From NCBI GenBank assembly GCA_947503335.1, contig CANNCY010000002.1:372001-436000 (forward strand): DNA of 64,000 nt, read 5' to 3'. This document shows positions 17,840 through 27,375 of this stretch, piece after piece. The number at the start of each line of letters is the position of its first letter. Position 1 is the stretch's first letter. A program made the position numbers and the translations under genes. Under the pieces are notes generated by a model. That model did no database searches and was not told where the DNA came from. It saw only the letters and a list, made by a program, of their open reading frames with translations. This DNA comes from an uncultured Pseudomonadales bacterium (GTDB lineage: Bacteria > Pseudomonadota > Gammaproteobacteria > Pseudomonadales > CANNCY01).

Positions 17840-19861
17840 ATGCAAAGCACGCAAATTGATCCTCGCGAATCTCTGCAAAAAGCTATTCAAGCCCTTAAAG
17901 GCAAACAGCCACACATTGCCGAGCAGATCTGTCGAGAGTTCTTAGTACACACGCCATCAAGCATGCCGCACATTCAGCTGCTTAGTCACGCGCTGATTCA
18001 AACCGATCGCTACGACGAGGCCGAGTCGCAACTAGAATTTGCCATTAAGATTGTGCCCGATTACGCAAACCTCTACGAAGATCTTGGCAGCCTATACATG
18101 CTTCAGGGTAGAACTGACGAAGGCATCAGGCTGCTAGAACAAGCAGTACAGATGAACCCTCAGTTATCATCGGCGCACAAAAAACTAGGGACAGCCCTTG
18201 CTCAACAGGGCGAGACCGAAGCTGCAGACGAAGCATTTGAAGCGTATATCGATCAAGACCCTCAGCGAAAGCTGGTGGCTCAGGCGATGGGGCATTGGCG
18301 TGCAGGTCGCAACAGCGATGCTATCTCTACATTGCGCCAAGTGCTAATGGCCGATAATAACAATGTTGATGCAATGCGTTTTTTGGCGATCATCTACATT
18401 AACGACGGCAACAACCTTTACGATGCCGAAGCGCTACTTAGACGCGCCACAGAGATTGCGCCCGACTATGTGCAAGCGCTTAACGATTTAGGCTCATTGC
18501 TTAACGATAGCCACAAATATGATGAAGCCGTATCTGTCTGGAATAGAGTAATTGCCCTTACTCCCGATGACAAACGCGCGTACTCGAGCATTGGTAGCTC
18601 ACTTACTAGGCTTGGTCGTCTAGACGAGGCTGTTGCAAACTATAAAAAAGCACTTCAAATCGATGAAGCGTCGCCGCAGATTCACATGGTACTCGCGCAC
18701 CAATTAAAGACACTGGGTCGACAAGAAGAAGCCCTGGTTTCTTATCGCCGCTCTATCGAGCTAAATCCAGGTTTGGGTGAGTCGTATTGGAGTATGGCAA
18801 ACCTGAAAATCTTCAAGTTCGAACCCAACGAAGTTGCGGCCATGGAAGCACAGCTAGAAAAAGAAGATATTTCTAAAGATGCGCGCTTTCACTTATTATT
18901 CTCTTTAGGCAAAGCCTATGAAGATCTAAAAGATTACAAAAAGGCTTGGCACTACTATGACGAAGGCAACAAGATTAGACGCGAGACTGTCAGCTACGAC
19001 CCCACGCGAAATAGAGTGGAGTGCGAAACTGACAAGACGTTCTTTAATCAAGCGTTTATCGACCAACATAAAGGAAGTGGGCACGATGCTAAGGATCCCA
19101 TTTTTATTGTTGGCTTACCTCGCACAGGCTCAACATTAATTGAACAGATTCTAGCAAGTCACTCTCAGGTAGAAGGCACGTCTGAACTACCTAACATTGG
19201 TGCGATTGCCCAATCTACTGCCAAATTCAGACGTGATAATCTGCAGTATCCTCAAACTCTTGAAAACGCTCAGGGTCGTGACTGGCGCGCATACGGTAGA
19301 CAATACCTTAAAGAAGTAGCGCATCACCGTATCGAGGGCACACCGATTTTTATCGACAAGATGCCGAACAATTTCTTTCGTATTGGCTTCATAAAATTGA
19401 TTTTGCCAAATGCCAAAATTATTAATACTCGTCGCTATCCTCTTGATAGTTTGCTCGGTGCATACAAGCAGTTATTTGCTAGAGGGCAAGACTTTACCTA
19501 CGACCGCTTCGAGCTTAGCGAATACTACCGCGACTATGTTGACCTTATGAATCACTGGCATTCAGTGTTTCCTGGCGAGATCTTAGACGTACATTACGAA
19601 GACACTGTTACTGATTTTGAGACGCAAGTTAAGCGTATTCTAGAGTTCTGTGATCTACCCTTTGAAGAAAACTGCCTTCGCTTTCATGAGACAAAACGTG
19701 CGGTTAAAACAGCATCATCAGAGCAAGTACGCCAGCCTATCTATCGTGGCGCTCTGGGTCTGTTTAAAAAGTATGACGATGAAGCCATGCAAGAATGGAA
19801 AGACGACCTTGAAGATATTATTGAAGCACTACCTCAATCGGTTAAAGACGCTGTTCAATAA
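17840..19861 (+). CDS. TPR-repeat sulfotransferase
   Basis: Fusion of an N-terminal TPR solenoid (about residues 10-390, some nine helix-turn-helix repeats with typical spacing such as NLYEDLGSLYMLQGRTDEGI) and a C-terminal sulfotransferase domain (about 420-670). The PAPS 5'-phosphosulfate loop is GLPRTGST, followed by the 3'-phosphate region INTRRYPLDSLLGAYKQ. Such TPR-sulfotransferases occur widely in marine bacteria, but acceptors are mostly unknown; peptide or carbohydrate O-sulfation is possible. I use the ATG at 17840 rather than the in-frame TTG at 17828. No signal peptide is present, so it is probably cytosolic. It is followed by a strong dyad and a convergent propeller gene. Confidence 0.88.
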   Translation: MQSTQIDPRESLQKAIQALKGKQPHIAEQICREFLVHTPSSMPHIQLLSHALIQTDRYDEAESQLEFAIKIVPDYANLYEDLGSLYMLQGRTDEGIRLLEQAVQMNPQLSSAHKKLGTALAQQGETEAADEAFEAYIDQDPQRKLVAQAMGHWRAGRNSDAISTLRQVLMADNNNVDAMRFLAIIYINDGNNLYDAEALLRRATEIAPDYVQALNDLGSLLNDSHKYDEAVSVWNRVIALTPDDKRAYSSIGSSLTRLGRLDEAVANYKKALQIDEASPQIHMVLAHQLKTLGRQEEALVSYRRSIELNPGLGESYWSMANLKIFKFEPNEVAAMEAQLEKEDISKDARFHLLFSLGKAYEDLKDYKKAWHYYDEGNKIRRETVSYDPTRNRVECETDKTFFNQAFIDQHKGSGHDAKDPIFIVGLPRTGSTLIEQILASHSQVEGTSELPNIGAIAQSTAKFRRDNLQYPQTLENAQGRDWRAYGRQYLKEVAHHRIEGTPIFIDKMPNNFFRIGFIKLILPNAKIINTRRYPLDSLLGAYKQLFARGQDFTYDRFELSEYYRDYVDLMNHWHSVFPGEILDVHYEDTVTDFETQVKRILEFCDLPFEENCLRFHETKRAVKTASSEQVRQPIYRGALGLFKKYDDEAMQEWKDDLEDIIEALPQSVKDAVQ

Positions 19862-19871
19862 GCTTCGGTTT

Positions 19872-19910
19872 CAATCAGGTGTACAGTGCAGCAGCACCTA
19901 CACCTGATTG
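19872..19910. terminator. Long hairpin between convergent genes
   Basis: CAATCAGGTGTA (19872-19883) and TACACCTGATTG (19899-19910) form a perfect 12-bp stem with a 15-nt loop, 11 bp after the sulfotransferase stop. On the plus strand it is followed by the moderately U-rich ACTCATTTTGTTATT. It probably terminates the sulfotransferase transcript; on the minus strand no U-tract follows. Confidence 0.65.
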
Positions 19911-19930
19911 ACTCATTTTGTTATTACCGC

Positions 19931-20875
19931 TTACATCAAGCTAGCTGGCCATTCAAACGGGAACACCTCTAACCCATGAATCGAGTTACGTATATCGGTA
20001 CTCAGGGTAATGGTTGCACCCGTTACACGCTGGTTTAGGTCATGAATCGCAATTGTTGATGGCGAAGAACCGGCAGCGATAATGCCGTCGTTTATCTCGC
20101 ACAAACCTCGGCCAAACCCCGCGCGCGCCACCCTTGAATCATCGAGGCCAGTACCTGTAAGAATTGCAGGATCGATCTCAGGCACCTTAAAAGCAACATC
20201 ATTAGTCTCGTCACTACGACTTACATAACGAACGGCGTTACTTGCGGTGTCGTTAAATAATATGCCGTCTCTGTAGGGCCTACAGTTATGAGTACCCGGC
20301 GGTAATGTAGCGCTCATGCTTACCTTCTTGCCATTAAAATGCAGCATACCGCCTGATTTCAGGCCTGACATATACAAGCCGTCTTTATTGGTAAAGACAT
20401 TGTTTAGATGTAAGCGATTCATGGGTATTGGGCCTTGATCGCTCATTGGATTAAAAGGCACGCCGCGGTAATCTAGACCGTTCGTCTCGATCGCCAAGCC
20501 CCAATGAAACTTTTCTTGCGCCACATCAAAAGCCACGATCGCATCAAATGCTGTACTGGTAATGAAAATACTACCTTGCCAATAGCTAATTTCGTGACAA
20601 TGCTTTAAGAAAGGATTACGCCAGCTTTTTATCAGTTCAAAGTTAGGTGAATAGCAAAATAATTCGTCACTAGCTGCGATATATATTTTATCGTTGGCAA
20701 AGCAGATACCGCGTAGGCCGCGATCCCATCCTCGGCCCGTCCAGTCGATATCCATTGTGTTCCAGTCGATAGCCTGTGCTGTACGCTGCTCGGCCAAATC
20801 AATTAGATACACACCGCCATGGCTTTGGCCTTGCTGACTGCCACGCACTACTGAAGTCGCTACTAAGATCGTCAT
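19931..20875 (-). CDS. Beta-propeller-like protein of unknown function
   Basis: A 314-aa cytosolic-looking protein made of repeated strand segments (GLRGICFANDKIYIAASD, GSIFITSTAFDAIVAFD, DGLYMSGLKSGGMLHF, DGILFNDTASNAVRYV, DGIIAAGSSPSTIAIHD). This spacing is typical of six- or seven-bladed propellers of the YVTN/TIGR03032 kind. There is no signal peptide. I choose the second ATG (20875) because GGAG lies 10 nt upstream of it but only 1 nt from the first ATG (20884). It converges on the TPR-sulfotransferase gene. Functional linkage is suggested only by adjacency. No catalytic motif is recognised. Confidence 0.65.
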   Translation of the reverse strand: MTILVATSVVRGSQQGQSHGGVYLIDLAEQRTAQAIDWNTMDIDWTGRGWDRGLRGICFANDKIYIAASDELFCYSPNFELIKSWRNPFLKHCHEISYWQGSIFITSTAFDAIVAFDVAQEKFHWGLAIETNGLDYRGVPFNPMSDQGPIPMNRLHLNNVFTNKDGLYMSGLKSGGMLHFNGKKVSMSATLPPGTHNCRPYRDGILFNDTASNAVRYVSRSDETNDVAFKVPEIDPAILTGTGLDDSRVARAGFGRGLCEINDGIIAAGSSPSTIAIHDLNQRVTGATITLSTDIRNSIHGLEVFPFEWPASLM

Positions 20876-20917
20876 TTTGATCATACTCCAATGACATTTA
20901 TTATTTAGCCTACCTTA

Positions 20918-20945
20918 ACAAAAAAGGGCGGCAAATGCCGCCCAT
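20918..20945 (-). terminator. Rho-independent terminator of the symporter gene
   Basis: GGGCGGCA-AA-TGCCGCCC forms a tight 8-bp GC stem (20926-20943). On the minus strand it is followed by a U-run corresponding to 20918-20925. It lies 19 bp after the symporter stop codon. Confidence 0.9.
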
Positions 20946-20963
20946 TTATATCGCTGTAACCCT

Positions 20964-22529
20964 TTACCACCACGCGGTGTAAAGCGCTGCCAAAATCAAT
21001 ACAACCGCTAAACTCGCCATGTTAAAGCTAGTAGTTGTACTGAAGCTAACATCTTTAGTGCTATAGTCTGCCTGATGCTCAGGCGCTTTGCCCATCAAAG
21101 AGACGACAATAGCCAAACCAAGACATAACAAGAACACAAGGCCTACACGATCCATAAAGGGCAGTTCAGGCCAAAGCATCTTAAAGGCGAACGAAAATAC
21201 CGCCGAACCTATAGCTGCCACTAGCGCACCATTAGCGGTTGCGCGGGGCCAGAACATACCAATCATAAAGATCACAACAACGCCCGGTGTAAAGAAGCCG
21301 GTGAACTCTTGAATGTACTGAAACGCCTGATCAAATTTGCCCAACAATGGTTGCGCTACAATCATCGCAATAATCATCGCTGTCACACTTACTGTGCGCC
21401 CTACCTTTACAAGCTGCTGTTCATCTTGCGACTTATTTAGCATGTTGCTGTAGATATCCATCGTAAAGATTGTAGATATGCTATTGGTCATTGACGCTAG
21501 CGATGACACAATCGCAGCAAGCAATGCTGCAAATACGATGCCCTTAATACCCACTGGCAATAGCGCCATCATCGATGGGTATGCTTTATCGGGCGTTTCT
21601 AAGTCGGGAATCAAAACCACTGCGGCGATACCCGGCAATACCACAAGAATAGGCATAAGCAGCTTTAAGAACGCCGCGAATACAATACCCTTTTGTGCTT
21701 CTTCAGTACTCTTTGCAGCAAGCGCGCGCTGAATAATGTATTGGTTAAAGCCCCAGTAAGATAGATTCATCATCCACATGCCGCCTACCAGTACCGAGAT
21801 GCCAGGTAGATCCATGTAACTTGGATTCGACTTATCAAGAATCATATCGAAATGACCAGGAATACGTGTCGTTAATTCGTTAAAACCAACCAGAATACCC
21901 TGCCCTTCGGCAATCATATCTAACGCAATGTACGCAATGATTAAGCCACCGATGACCAACAGCACTACCTGAATAATATCGGTTAGCGCCACGGCCTTAA
22001 GGCCACCTTTTAGCGAGTACGCACCCGCGAAGATACCTAGACCGATTAATGATGTCATACGATCTAAGCCAGTTACGGTCTCAATGGCGAGTGCACCCAA
22101 CCAAAGAATCGCTGTTAGGTTTACGAATACGTAAATACCCAACCAGAAAAATGCCATCACCGTACGTACCCTGCTATCAAATCGATAGTGCAGGTATTGT
22201 GGCATGGTGTAGATCCCTTGCTTTAAAAAGATTGGCAAGAAGTACTTACCCACAATGATTAAGGTGATTGCAGCCATCCATTCGTACGACGCGATCGCCA
22301 TACCCATTACGAAACCTGAACCCGACATGCCAATGATCTGCTCGGCAGAGATATTAGCGGCAATCAACGACGCACCAATTGCCCACCAAGGTAAGGCCTT
22401 ACCAGCTAAAAAGTAATCGCTTGTGTTCTTTTCATGCCCCGCTTTTTCGCGCGACACCCATTGAGCAATTGCAAACAGTGCAACGGCGTAGAAAAGCGCT
22501 ACACCGATATCGATATTTGAGAGACCCAT
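20964..22529 (-). CDS. Sodium:solute symporter (SSS/SGLT family), probable sugar uptake
   Basis: Inner-membrane Na+-coupled symporter of 521 aa with about 13-14 helices. Family features include GSGFVMGMAIASYEWMAA, GGLKAVALTDIIQVVLL and SLASMTNSISTIFTMDIYSN, the last carrying the Ser residues of the second sodium site. It resembles bacterial SGLT-type galactose/glucose carriers (vSGLT). The neighbours are a large TonB receptor upstream on the same strand and an exported beta-galactosidase about 8 kb away, so sugar uptake is a reasonable inference. It has its own upstream region with a LacI-type operator and its own terminator, so it can be expressed separately from the receptor. AGGAA lies 7 nt before the ATG. 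Confidence 0.88.
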   Translation of the reverse strand: MGLSNIDIGVALFYAVALFAIAQWVSREKAGHEKNTSDYFLAGKALPWWAIGASLIAANISAEQIIGMSGSGFVMGMAIASYEWMAAITLIIVGKYFLPIFLKQGIYTMPQYLHYRFDSRVRTVMAFFWLGIYVFVNLTAILWLGALAIETVTGLDRMTSLIGLGIFAGAYSLKGGLKAVALTDIIQVVLLVIGGLIIAYIALDMIAEGQGILVGFNELTTRIPGHFDMILDKSNPSYMDLPGISVLVGGMWMMNLSYWGFNQYIIQRALAAKSTEEAQKGIVFAAFLKLLMPILVVLPGIAAVVLIPDLETPDKAYPSMMALLPVGIKGIVFAALLAAIVSSLASMTNSISTIFTMDIYSNMLNKSQDEQQLVKVGRTVSVTAMIIAMIVAQPLLGKFDQAFQYIQEFTGFFTPGVVVIFMIGMFWPRATANGALVAAIGSAVFSFAFKMLWPELPFMDRVGLVFLLCLGLAIVVSLMGKAPEHQADYSTKDVSFSTTTSFNMASLAVVLILAALYTAWW

Positions 22530-22596
22530 TGAAGATTCCTATTGGTTATTATTTTTTGCAGCCTACAACAGATTTGGCGACTGGTCTATCGCCCGC

Positions 22597-22610
22597 TGCA
22601 AACGTTTTCA
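22597..22610 (-). promoter_or_regulatory. LacI-family-type operator upstream of the symporter
   Basis: TGCAAACGTTTTCA is a 14-bp near-perfect palindrome around a central CG, one mismatch pair from symmetry, matching the general LacI/GalR-family operator form. It is 68 bp upstream of the symporter ATG, in the promoter region. No LacI-type regulator is encoded in this window, so the cognate repressor would lie elsewhere. Confidence 0.6.
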
Positions 22611-22639
22611 TGAATCGTATACTAAAACGAATATAAATA

Positions 22640-22672
22640 AAAAGGGTTCGCAGCAAAACCACGAACCCTTTT
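22640..22672 (-). terminator. Rho-independent terminator of the TonB receptor gene
   Basis: AAAAGGGTTCG (22640-22650) pairs with CGAACCCTTTT (22662-22672) to give an 11-bp stem. On the minus strand the stem ends in a U-rich tail. It lies 17 bp downstream of the receptor stop, separating the receptor from the symporter unit. Confidence 0.88.
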
Positions 22673-22689
22673 ATGCGAGCGGCTACGAA

Positions 22690-25332
22690 TTAATTAAATT
22701 CTTTCTTAAATCGTAACTGGAACTCACGTGGGCGCTTACGACTGTTTAACGTCATGTAGCGACCGTTGGTTGGGTAATCAGAGATCTGCCCATCTTGCCA
22801 GGTATCAACCCAAGCAACTGAACGCTCATCCCAAACATTCTGAATAGAGAAGGTTACACTCCAATCTTCTTGCTTGATTAAGCCCATTCTAAAGTTAGCC
22901 CATTCTTGCTCTGGAATCAGCTCGATACCACGCTGAGCATTCCACCAGTCGTGCGAACGAGAATCTTCCCATGCATGGTCATAGCGGAACCATAGATCGA
23001 TACCACTCATCACTTCGGGCACTTCATAGTTGACACCCAAATACCATTTAGCATCTGGCGCAATCGCAAGCTTCTGCCCTTTCACAGCAAGCATGTCGGT
23101 GTTGTAGTCCCAACCACCGAGTGCATCACTGCCTGCTGGGCCGCGAGCATTGATCTTATCCCACTGAAGTGGCGCATCGGCATATGGAGCATCGTCACTC
23201 ATACGCGCTTCACTGATAAAGAAGCTACCATCTAGGCTTATATTTTCTGTCGCCTGGAACCTGAACGAGGTTTCGTTACCCTGCGAATAAGCATCACCCA
23301 CGTTCACGTGAGCACTCACACCCCACATGGTCCAATCCCACCAGCCGGCCGGATCACCCACAGAGCGCTGCATGTTCTCCCACTCCATATAGAAGAAGGT
23401 AGAGTTCACTTCTAGGCGGCCATCTAACCACATCGACTTGATACCGATCTCGTGGTTAAACAGTTTGTCAGACGCATACTGCTTAGGTAGAACTGACTGC
23501 TTACGTAGCGAGTTGTTACCACCGAGCCTAAAGCCTTCGCTATAGGTACCGTAAATCATGGCGTCGTCAGTGATCTGGTAAGTTACGCTGAACTTCTTAA
23601 CCATATCGTCGTCTTTGCCATCGTAGGCATCTAGACCACCGGTTTCGTAGTTACCGTAAGGTACACGCTCGGGCCAGAACTGCCACTCGTCACGCTTACG
23701 CTCATAACCAAACCAACGCAAACCAGCTAATACAGACAGTTTATCGGTAATGTCGTAAGAGAATTCACCGAACACTGCTTTTTGCGTTGTATCGCGATAG
23801 AAGTAAGTATCGTAGTATTTTTCGGTTGGCATTACTGGATAGTCAACATCGTAACCTGCGTACGACTGCCACCAAGCTAGGTAAGCCATACTGCCCCACC
23901 AGTCATAGTAGTTCGTACCCTGCCAAGCAGTTAGGTTTTCGAGGTTCTCCATGTTGTACCACCAGTTCCAGTAGTCATACGACTCTTCGTAATAACCACC
24001 GACCATCCACTGGAACTTGCTATCACCTTGCGAAGCTAAACGTACTTCTAACGAGTTACGACGTGCAACCTGGTCGTTATGGATTGTGCCTAAATTAAAG
24101 TCAAAATCGTAAGCAGTCTGCAACGTGTAGTACGACGCATCGTACGTACCTAAGTAATAGTCGTATTCGCTAAACTGGTTCCAACCCGCTTTGGCTCCGT
24201 AAGACTTTAGCAAGGTATCAGTTGAGTTATCTAAAACGTAATCAACGGTACGATCTAGATGCGATGCCGCAATGGTTAGCTCTGCAAAGCCTAAATCACC
24301 TGTTAAGGTTAGTGCGGCAGTAAACCAATCATCTTCACGCCAATCTTTATAGAAACGAACGATTTCATATTCGCCAACTAGTGGGTCTTCTTTCCAGTCA
24401 CCACGTGACATAGCAGTCTGCTTCATGTACATGAAGTCAGCTGTCCAGTCATCATTGATGTTCCAGATAGCATTTACCCTGAAACCAGTTTGATCCCAAG
24501 TATTAAAGTCTTTCTCAACAACGTCATCGTTAGTAACGTTTGCTAAGAAACTAGTGTCGTAGTAGTACTTTGGATTGGTTGGATCTGGGTTGTCTTCCCA
24601 TAAACCATTCTTAAAGATGTTCGCATTGCCACGAACGTTGTCGATGAAGCCGCCTTCATGAACGTCATAACCAACTAAGCGAATTGCAAACTTATCTTCA
24701 ACAATTGGAATGTTTACCGCACCCTCAATTGAGTAGCTCTCGCTGCCTTCAGCAACGGTAGAACCGCTTACTTCAACCCAACCGCTAGTTACAGAGGTAT
24801 CGGCCTTTTTAGTGATGATTCGCATCGCACCAGACTGCGAGCTAGAACCAAATAGCGTACCCTGAGGCCCAGGTAGTGCTTCGACACGCTCGATGTCAAC
24901 CATACGCGGGTCAACCTGAGACGCGGCCAAGGTCATTGGCACTTCGTCAAGATAAACCGCGGTAGACGAGTCTGTACGCCATTCGGCAGTACCGGTACTG
25001 ATACCACGGAACACGATCTCGTTCTGGCCTGGGTTAACAGCAACAGACGCAACACTTGGAATAGCATTTACGTAATCGCCAAAGTTCTGAAAGTTAAGTT
25101 TTTCAATTTGATCAGCACCAAAGGCCTGGGCTGATTGAGCTAGATCTTGAAGACTAGATTCACGCTTAGTCGCGGTAACCGTAATTTCTTCAAGGGCTAA
25201 CGACGATTTTTCTTCAGCATCGGCATTCGCCTCTTGCTCTTGAGCAATCGCTTGCATGGCTGTCATTGACGCTGCAGTAGCAATAGCTAATGCGATAGGC
25301 GTCTTTGACGACCTGATAGTCGGTGTAGACAT
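22690..25332 (-). CDS. TonB-dependent receptor, probable carbohydrate substrate
   Basis: Outer-membrane TonB-dependent transporter of 880 aa. It has a signal peptide (1-30, ending AIAQ), a TonB box (LEEITVTATKRE, about residue 46), a plug domain with VEALPGPQGTLFGSSSQSGAMRI, a barrel rich in Trp and Tyr, and the terminal Phe two residues from the end (LRFKKEFN). Many aromatic residues in the extracellular loops (several WW and YY pairs) are usual for saccharide receptors. The symporter gene follows downstream and a LysR regulator lies upstream. A GGGGAG RBS precedes the ATG. The substrate is inferred as an oligosaccharide from the neighbours; the sequence itself does not fix it. Confidence 0.88.
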   Translation of the reverse strand: MSTPTIRSSKTPIALAIATAASMTAMQAIAQEQEANADAEEKSSLALEEITVTATKRESSLQDLAQSAQAFGADQIEKLNFQNFGDYVNAIPSVASVAVNPGQNEIVFRGISTGTAEWRTDSSTAVYLDEVPMTLAASQVDPRMVDIERVEALPGPQGTLFGSSSQSGAMRIITKKADTSVTSGWVEVSGSTVAEGSESYSIEGAVNIPIVEDKFAIRLVGYDVHEGGFIDNVRGNANIFKNGLWEDNPDPTNPKYYYDTSFLANVTNDDVVEKDFNTWDQTGFRVNAIWNINDDWTADFMYMKQTAMSRGDWKEDPLVGEYEIVRFYKDWREDDWFTAALTLTGDLGFAELTIAASHLDRTVDYVLDNSTDTLLKSYGAKAGWNQFSEYDYYLGTYDASYYTLQTAYDFDFNLGTIHNDQVARRNSLEVRLASQGDSKFQWMVGGYYEESYDYWNWWYNMENLENLTAWQGTNYYDWWGSMAYLAWWQSYAGYDVDYPVMPTEKYYDTYFYRDTTQKAVFGEFSYDITDKLSVLAGLRWFGYERKRDEWQFWPERVPYGNYETGGLDAYDGKDDDMVKKFSVTYQITDDAMIYGTYSEGFRLGGNNSLRKQSVLPKQYASDKLFNHEIGIKSMWLDGRLEVNSTFFYMEWENMQRSVGDPAGWWDWTMWGVSAHVNVGDAYSQGNETSFRFQATENISLDGSFFISEARMSDDAPYADAPLQWDKINARGPAGSDALGGWDYNTDMLAVKGQKLAIAPDAKWYLGVNYEVPEVMSGIDLWFRYDHAWEDSRSHDWWNAQRGIELIPEQEWANFRMGLIKQEDWSVTFSIQNVWDERSVAWVDTWQDGQISDYPTNGRYMTLNSRKRPREFQLRFKKEFN

Positions 25333-25449
25333 AAAGGGTACTCCCCAATAGTTATTCTTATCTGCGCAGTAATACGTACGGATTTACCGCACGATCAACT
25401 CCACTGTAAAGAATACTAAACAGGGGCTCAACCCTAACAAGCGCTATAT

Positions 25450-26391
25450 TTACGCGGGCTCAGTTGAATTTAATTCATCTGTCAACAATATAAGGCCGGG
25501 CGTTTTAAGCAACTGCTGTCGCAACCATTGATAAAAGGCCGTTATCTTAGGGTCATGACGACGATCGCGACGACAAACAAAATGCCACCCTGCCGACTGC
25601 GTTACCTCAAGACCATCAAACAGTTTTACCAACTCGCCAGAAGCTAGCTGTGACACAACATAGGGATGCATCGCCAAACCAACGCCATGTCCTTGGGCAG
25701 CAATGGTTAGTGCGTGATCATAACTATCTAACTGTAAACCACCATCAGGGTCAGCATCTTCTACGTCGTTAGCCGCTAACCAGGTTGCCCAATCTTGCTG
25801 AGACGGGTACACCTGTAATAGAGGTAACTGTGACAGCTGTTTTGGATCAGTAATAGGCCCGTGAGCAGCAATAAAATCTGGGCTTGCCACCGGAAACAAC
25901 TCACAGGCAAATAAAGGCCAACACTCGACATTTGGGTCGTCAGGCGCACCAATCATAATGCAGGCATCGATGGTGGTTTGAGTAAAATCGACATCCCACT
26001 GTGCAGTTTGTAGTTGCACGTTTATATCAGAATGATTTTCTTGAAAATCAGCCAGCCTAGGAATCAACCAACGAATAGCAAGTGTCGAATACAACGACAA
26101 ATTTAAGGTTGGGCTACGCTCGGGCGTCAAAATAGACTTAGTCGCTTCGCTTATTTCCCAAAATGCTAGCTGCACCACGGGATAATAATTGCGCCCGGCA
26201 TCGGTCAACTCAACTGCCCGCGCGCGACGATGAAATAGCTCGGTACCTAAAAAACCTTCTAAAAGTTTGATCTGATGACTAATGGCAGAATGCGATACGC
26301 AAAGCTCATCTGCCGCATCTCTGAAAGATCCGTGACGAGCCGCTGCTTCAAAGCTTCGCAGGGCATTTAAAGGGGGCAATTTGTGGCGCAT
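25450..26391 (-). CDS. LysR-family transcriptional regulator, GcvA-like
   Basis: DNA-binding regulator of about 313 aa. The N-terminal winged helix-turn-helix is LPPLNALRSFEAAARHGSFRDAADELCVSHSAISHQIKLLEG in outline (residues 5-46 from the chosen start), typical of the GcvA/AmpR subgroup. A periplasmic-binding-protein-like effector domain follows. I choose the ATG at 26391 because the family begins a few residues before LPPLNAL; the frame is open 14 codons further upstream without a good RBS. It lies upstream of the TonB receptor on the same strand, so it may control that receptor or itself. The effector is unknown. Confidence 0.87.
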   Translation of the reverse strand: MRHKLPPLNALRSFEAAARHGSFRDAADELCVSHSAISHQIKLLEGFLGTELFHRRARAVELTDAGRNYYPVVQLAFWEISEATKSILTPERSPTLNLSLYSTLAIRWLIPRLADFQENHSDINVQLQTAQWDVDFTQTTIDACIMIGAPDDPNVECWPLFACELFPVASPDFIAAHGPITDPKQLSQLPLLQVYPSQQDWATWLAANDVEDADPDGGLQLDSYDHALTIAAQGHGVGLAMHPYVVSQLASGELVKLFDGLEVTQSAGWHFVCRRDRRHDPKITAFYQWLRQQLLKTPGLILLTDELNSTEPA

Positions 26392-26461
26392 ATTATGGTA
26401 CTTATCGATTGAGCCTTGAGCCCATTCTGGCACACCTCATTTAGTGCTTTCAATACGATAG

Positions 26462-26508
26462 TTGCGCGGCAAACGTTTTACACTTATAGTGATATCAAAT
26501 TGATATCA
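26462..26508 (+). promoter_or_regulatory. Promoter with tandem TGATATCA operator
   Basis: A candidate promoter has -35 TTGCGC (26462-26467), 17-bp spacing and -10 TATAGT (26485-26490). Two copies of the self-palindromic octamer TGATATCA (26490-26497 and 26501-26508) overlap the -10 and start region, 11 bp apart, which places them on one face of the helix. Tandem palindromes one turn apart are the classic operator form for ribbon-helix-helix repressors, and such a protein is encoded two genes into this unit. Autorepression is therefore likely. Confidence 0.75.
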
Positions 26509-26521
26509 TTACGGAGCTATC

Positions 26522-27364
26522 ATGTACAACTTGATCGAAGAAAAAATAGGCTTTTCGCTAGATGGCTATTTAGTGCTTGTCATCGGTGCCATCGCTATTT
26601 ACGCACTCGTTTTAATATCAGCAAGCCCGCTTTGGTTAGGAGTGATACTAGCAATTGTGTTACCCGGTTTCTTTATGATCCAGCCCAACGAAGCTAAGGC
26701 ACTGATACTGTTTGGCTCTTACGTAGGCACCGTTGAGAAAAACGGGCTACGCTGGACCGTTCCATTCTTTATGCGCAAGCGCGTGTCTAAGCGTATTCGT
26801 AACTTTGAAAGCTCGAAACTTAAGGTTAACGATGAGCACGGTAATCCGATCGAGATTGCCGCAGTTGTTGTTTGGCGAGTTCAAAACAGCGCCGATGCGC
26901 TATTCTCGGTAGACAACTACGAGAGCTACGTGGCGATTCAAAGTGAAGCTGCACTTCGAAATCTTGCTACTAGCTTTCCGTACGATCTTCACGAAGGCGA
27001 CACCATAGCGTTGCGTAGCCATCCAACTGAGGTATCAGCCAAGTTGGTCGACGAACTTAAGTCTCGTTTATTGCAAGCGGGTGTTGAAGTACAAGAAGCA
27101 CGTATCAGCCATCTCGCATATGCCCCAGAAATTGCCAGCGCAATGCTGCAACGCCAACAGGCATCAGCCGTTATTGCCGCGCGGCAAAAAATCGTCGAGG
27201 GCGCAGTGGGCATGGTTGAGCTAGCAATCAAAAAGCTTAGCGATGATGAAATCATTGAACTAGATGACGAGCGCAAAGCCGCTATGGTAAGCAACTTGTT
27301 AGTTGTACTTTGTGGCGAGAATAACGCGCAACCCGTCATCAACTCGGGCTCGTTATACACCTAG
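26522..27364 (+). CDS. SPFH/band-7 domain membrane protein
   Basis: A 280-aa stomatin/prohibitin-superfamily protein. Two hydrophobic segments (about residues 18-34 and 38-56) precede the SPFH domain, recognisable by [32 protein letters not shown] and [15 protein letters not shown]. The C-terminal coiled region has the typical [28 protein letters not shown] helix. It probably forms oligomeric membrane microdomain scaffolds. GGAG precedes the ATG. It is followed after 11 nt by an Arc-like repressor gene, an arrangement known for this SPFH subgroup in proteobacteria. The client process is unknown. Confidence 0.88.
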   Translation: MYNLIEEKIGFSLDGYLVLVIGAIAIYALVLISASPLWLGVILAIVLPGFFMIQPNEAKALILFGSYVGTVEKNGLRWTVPFFMRKRVSKRIRNFESSKLKVNDEHGNPIEIAAVVVWRVQNSADALFSVDNYESYVAIQSEAALRNLATSFPYDLHEGDTIALRSHPTEVSAKLVDELKSRLLQAGVEVQEARISHLAYAPEIASAMLQRQQASAVIAARQKIVEGAVGMVELAIKKLSDDEIIELDDERKAAMVSNLLVVLCGENNAQPVINSGSLYT

Positions 27365-27375
27365 GGATAGTCACT

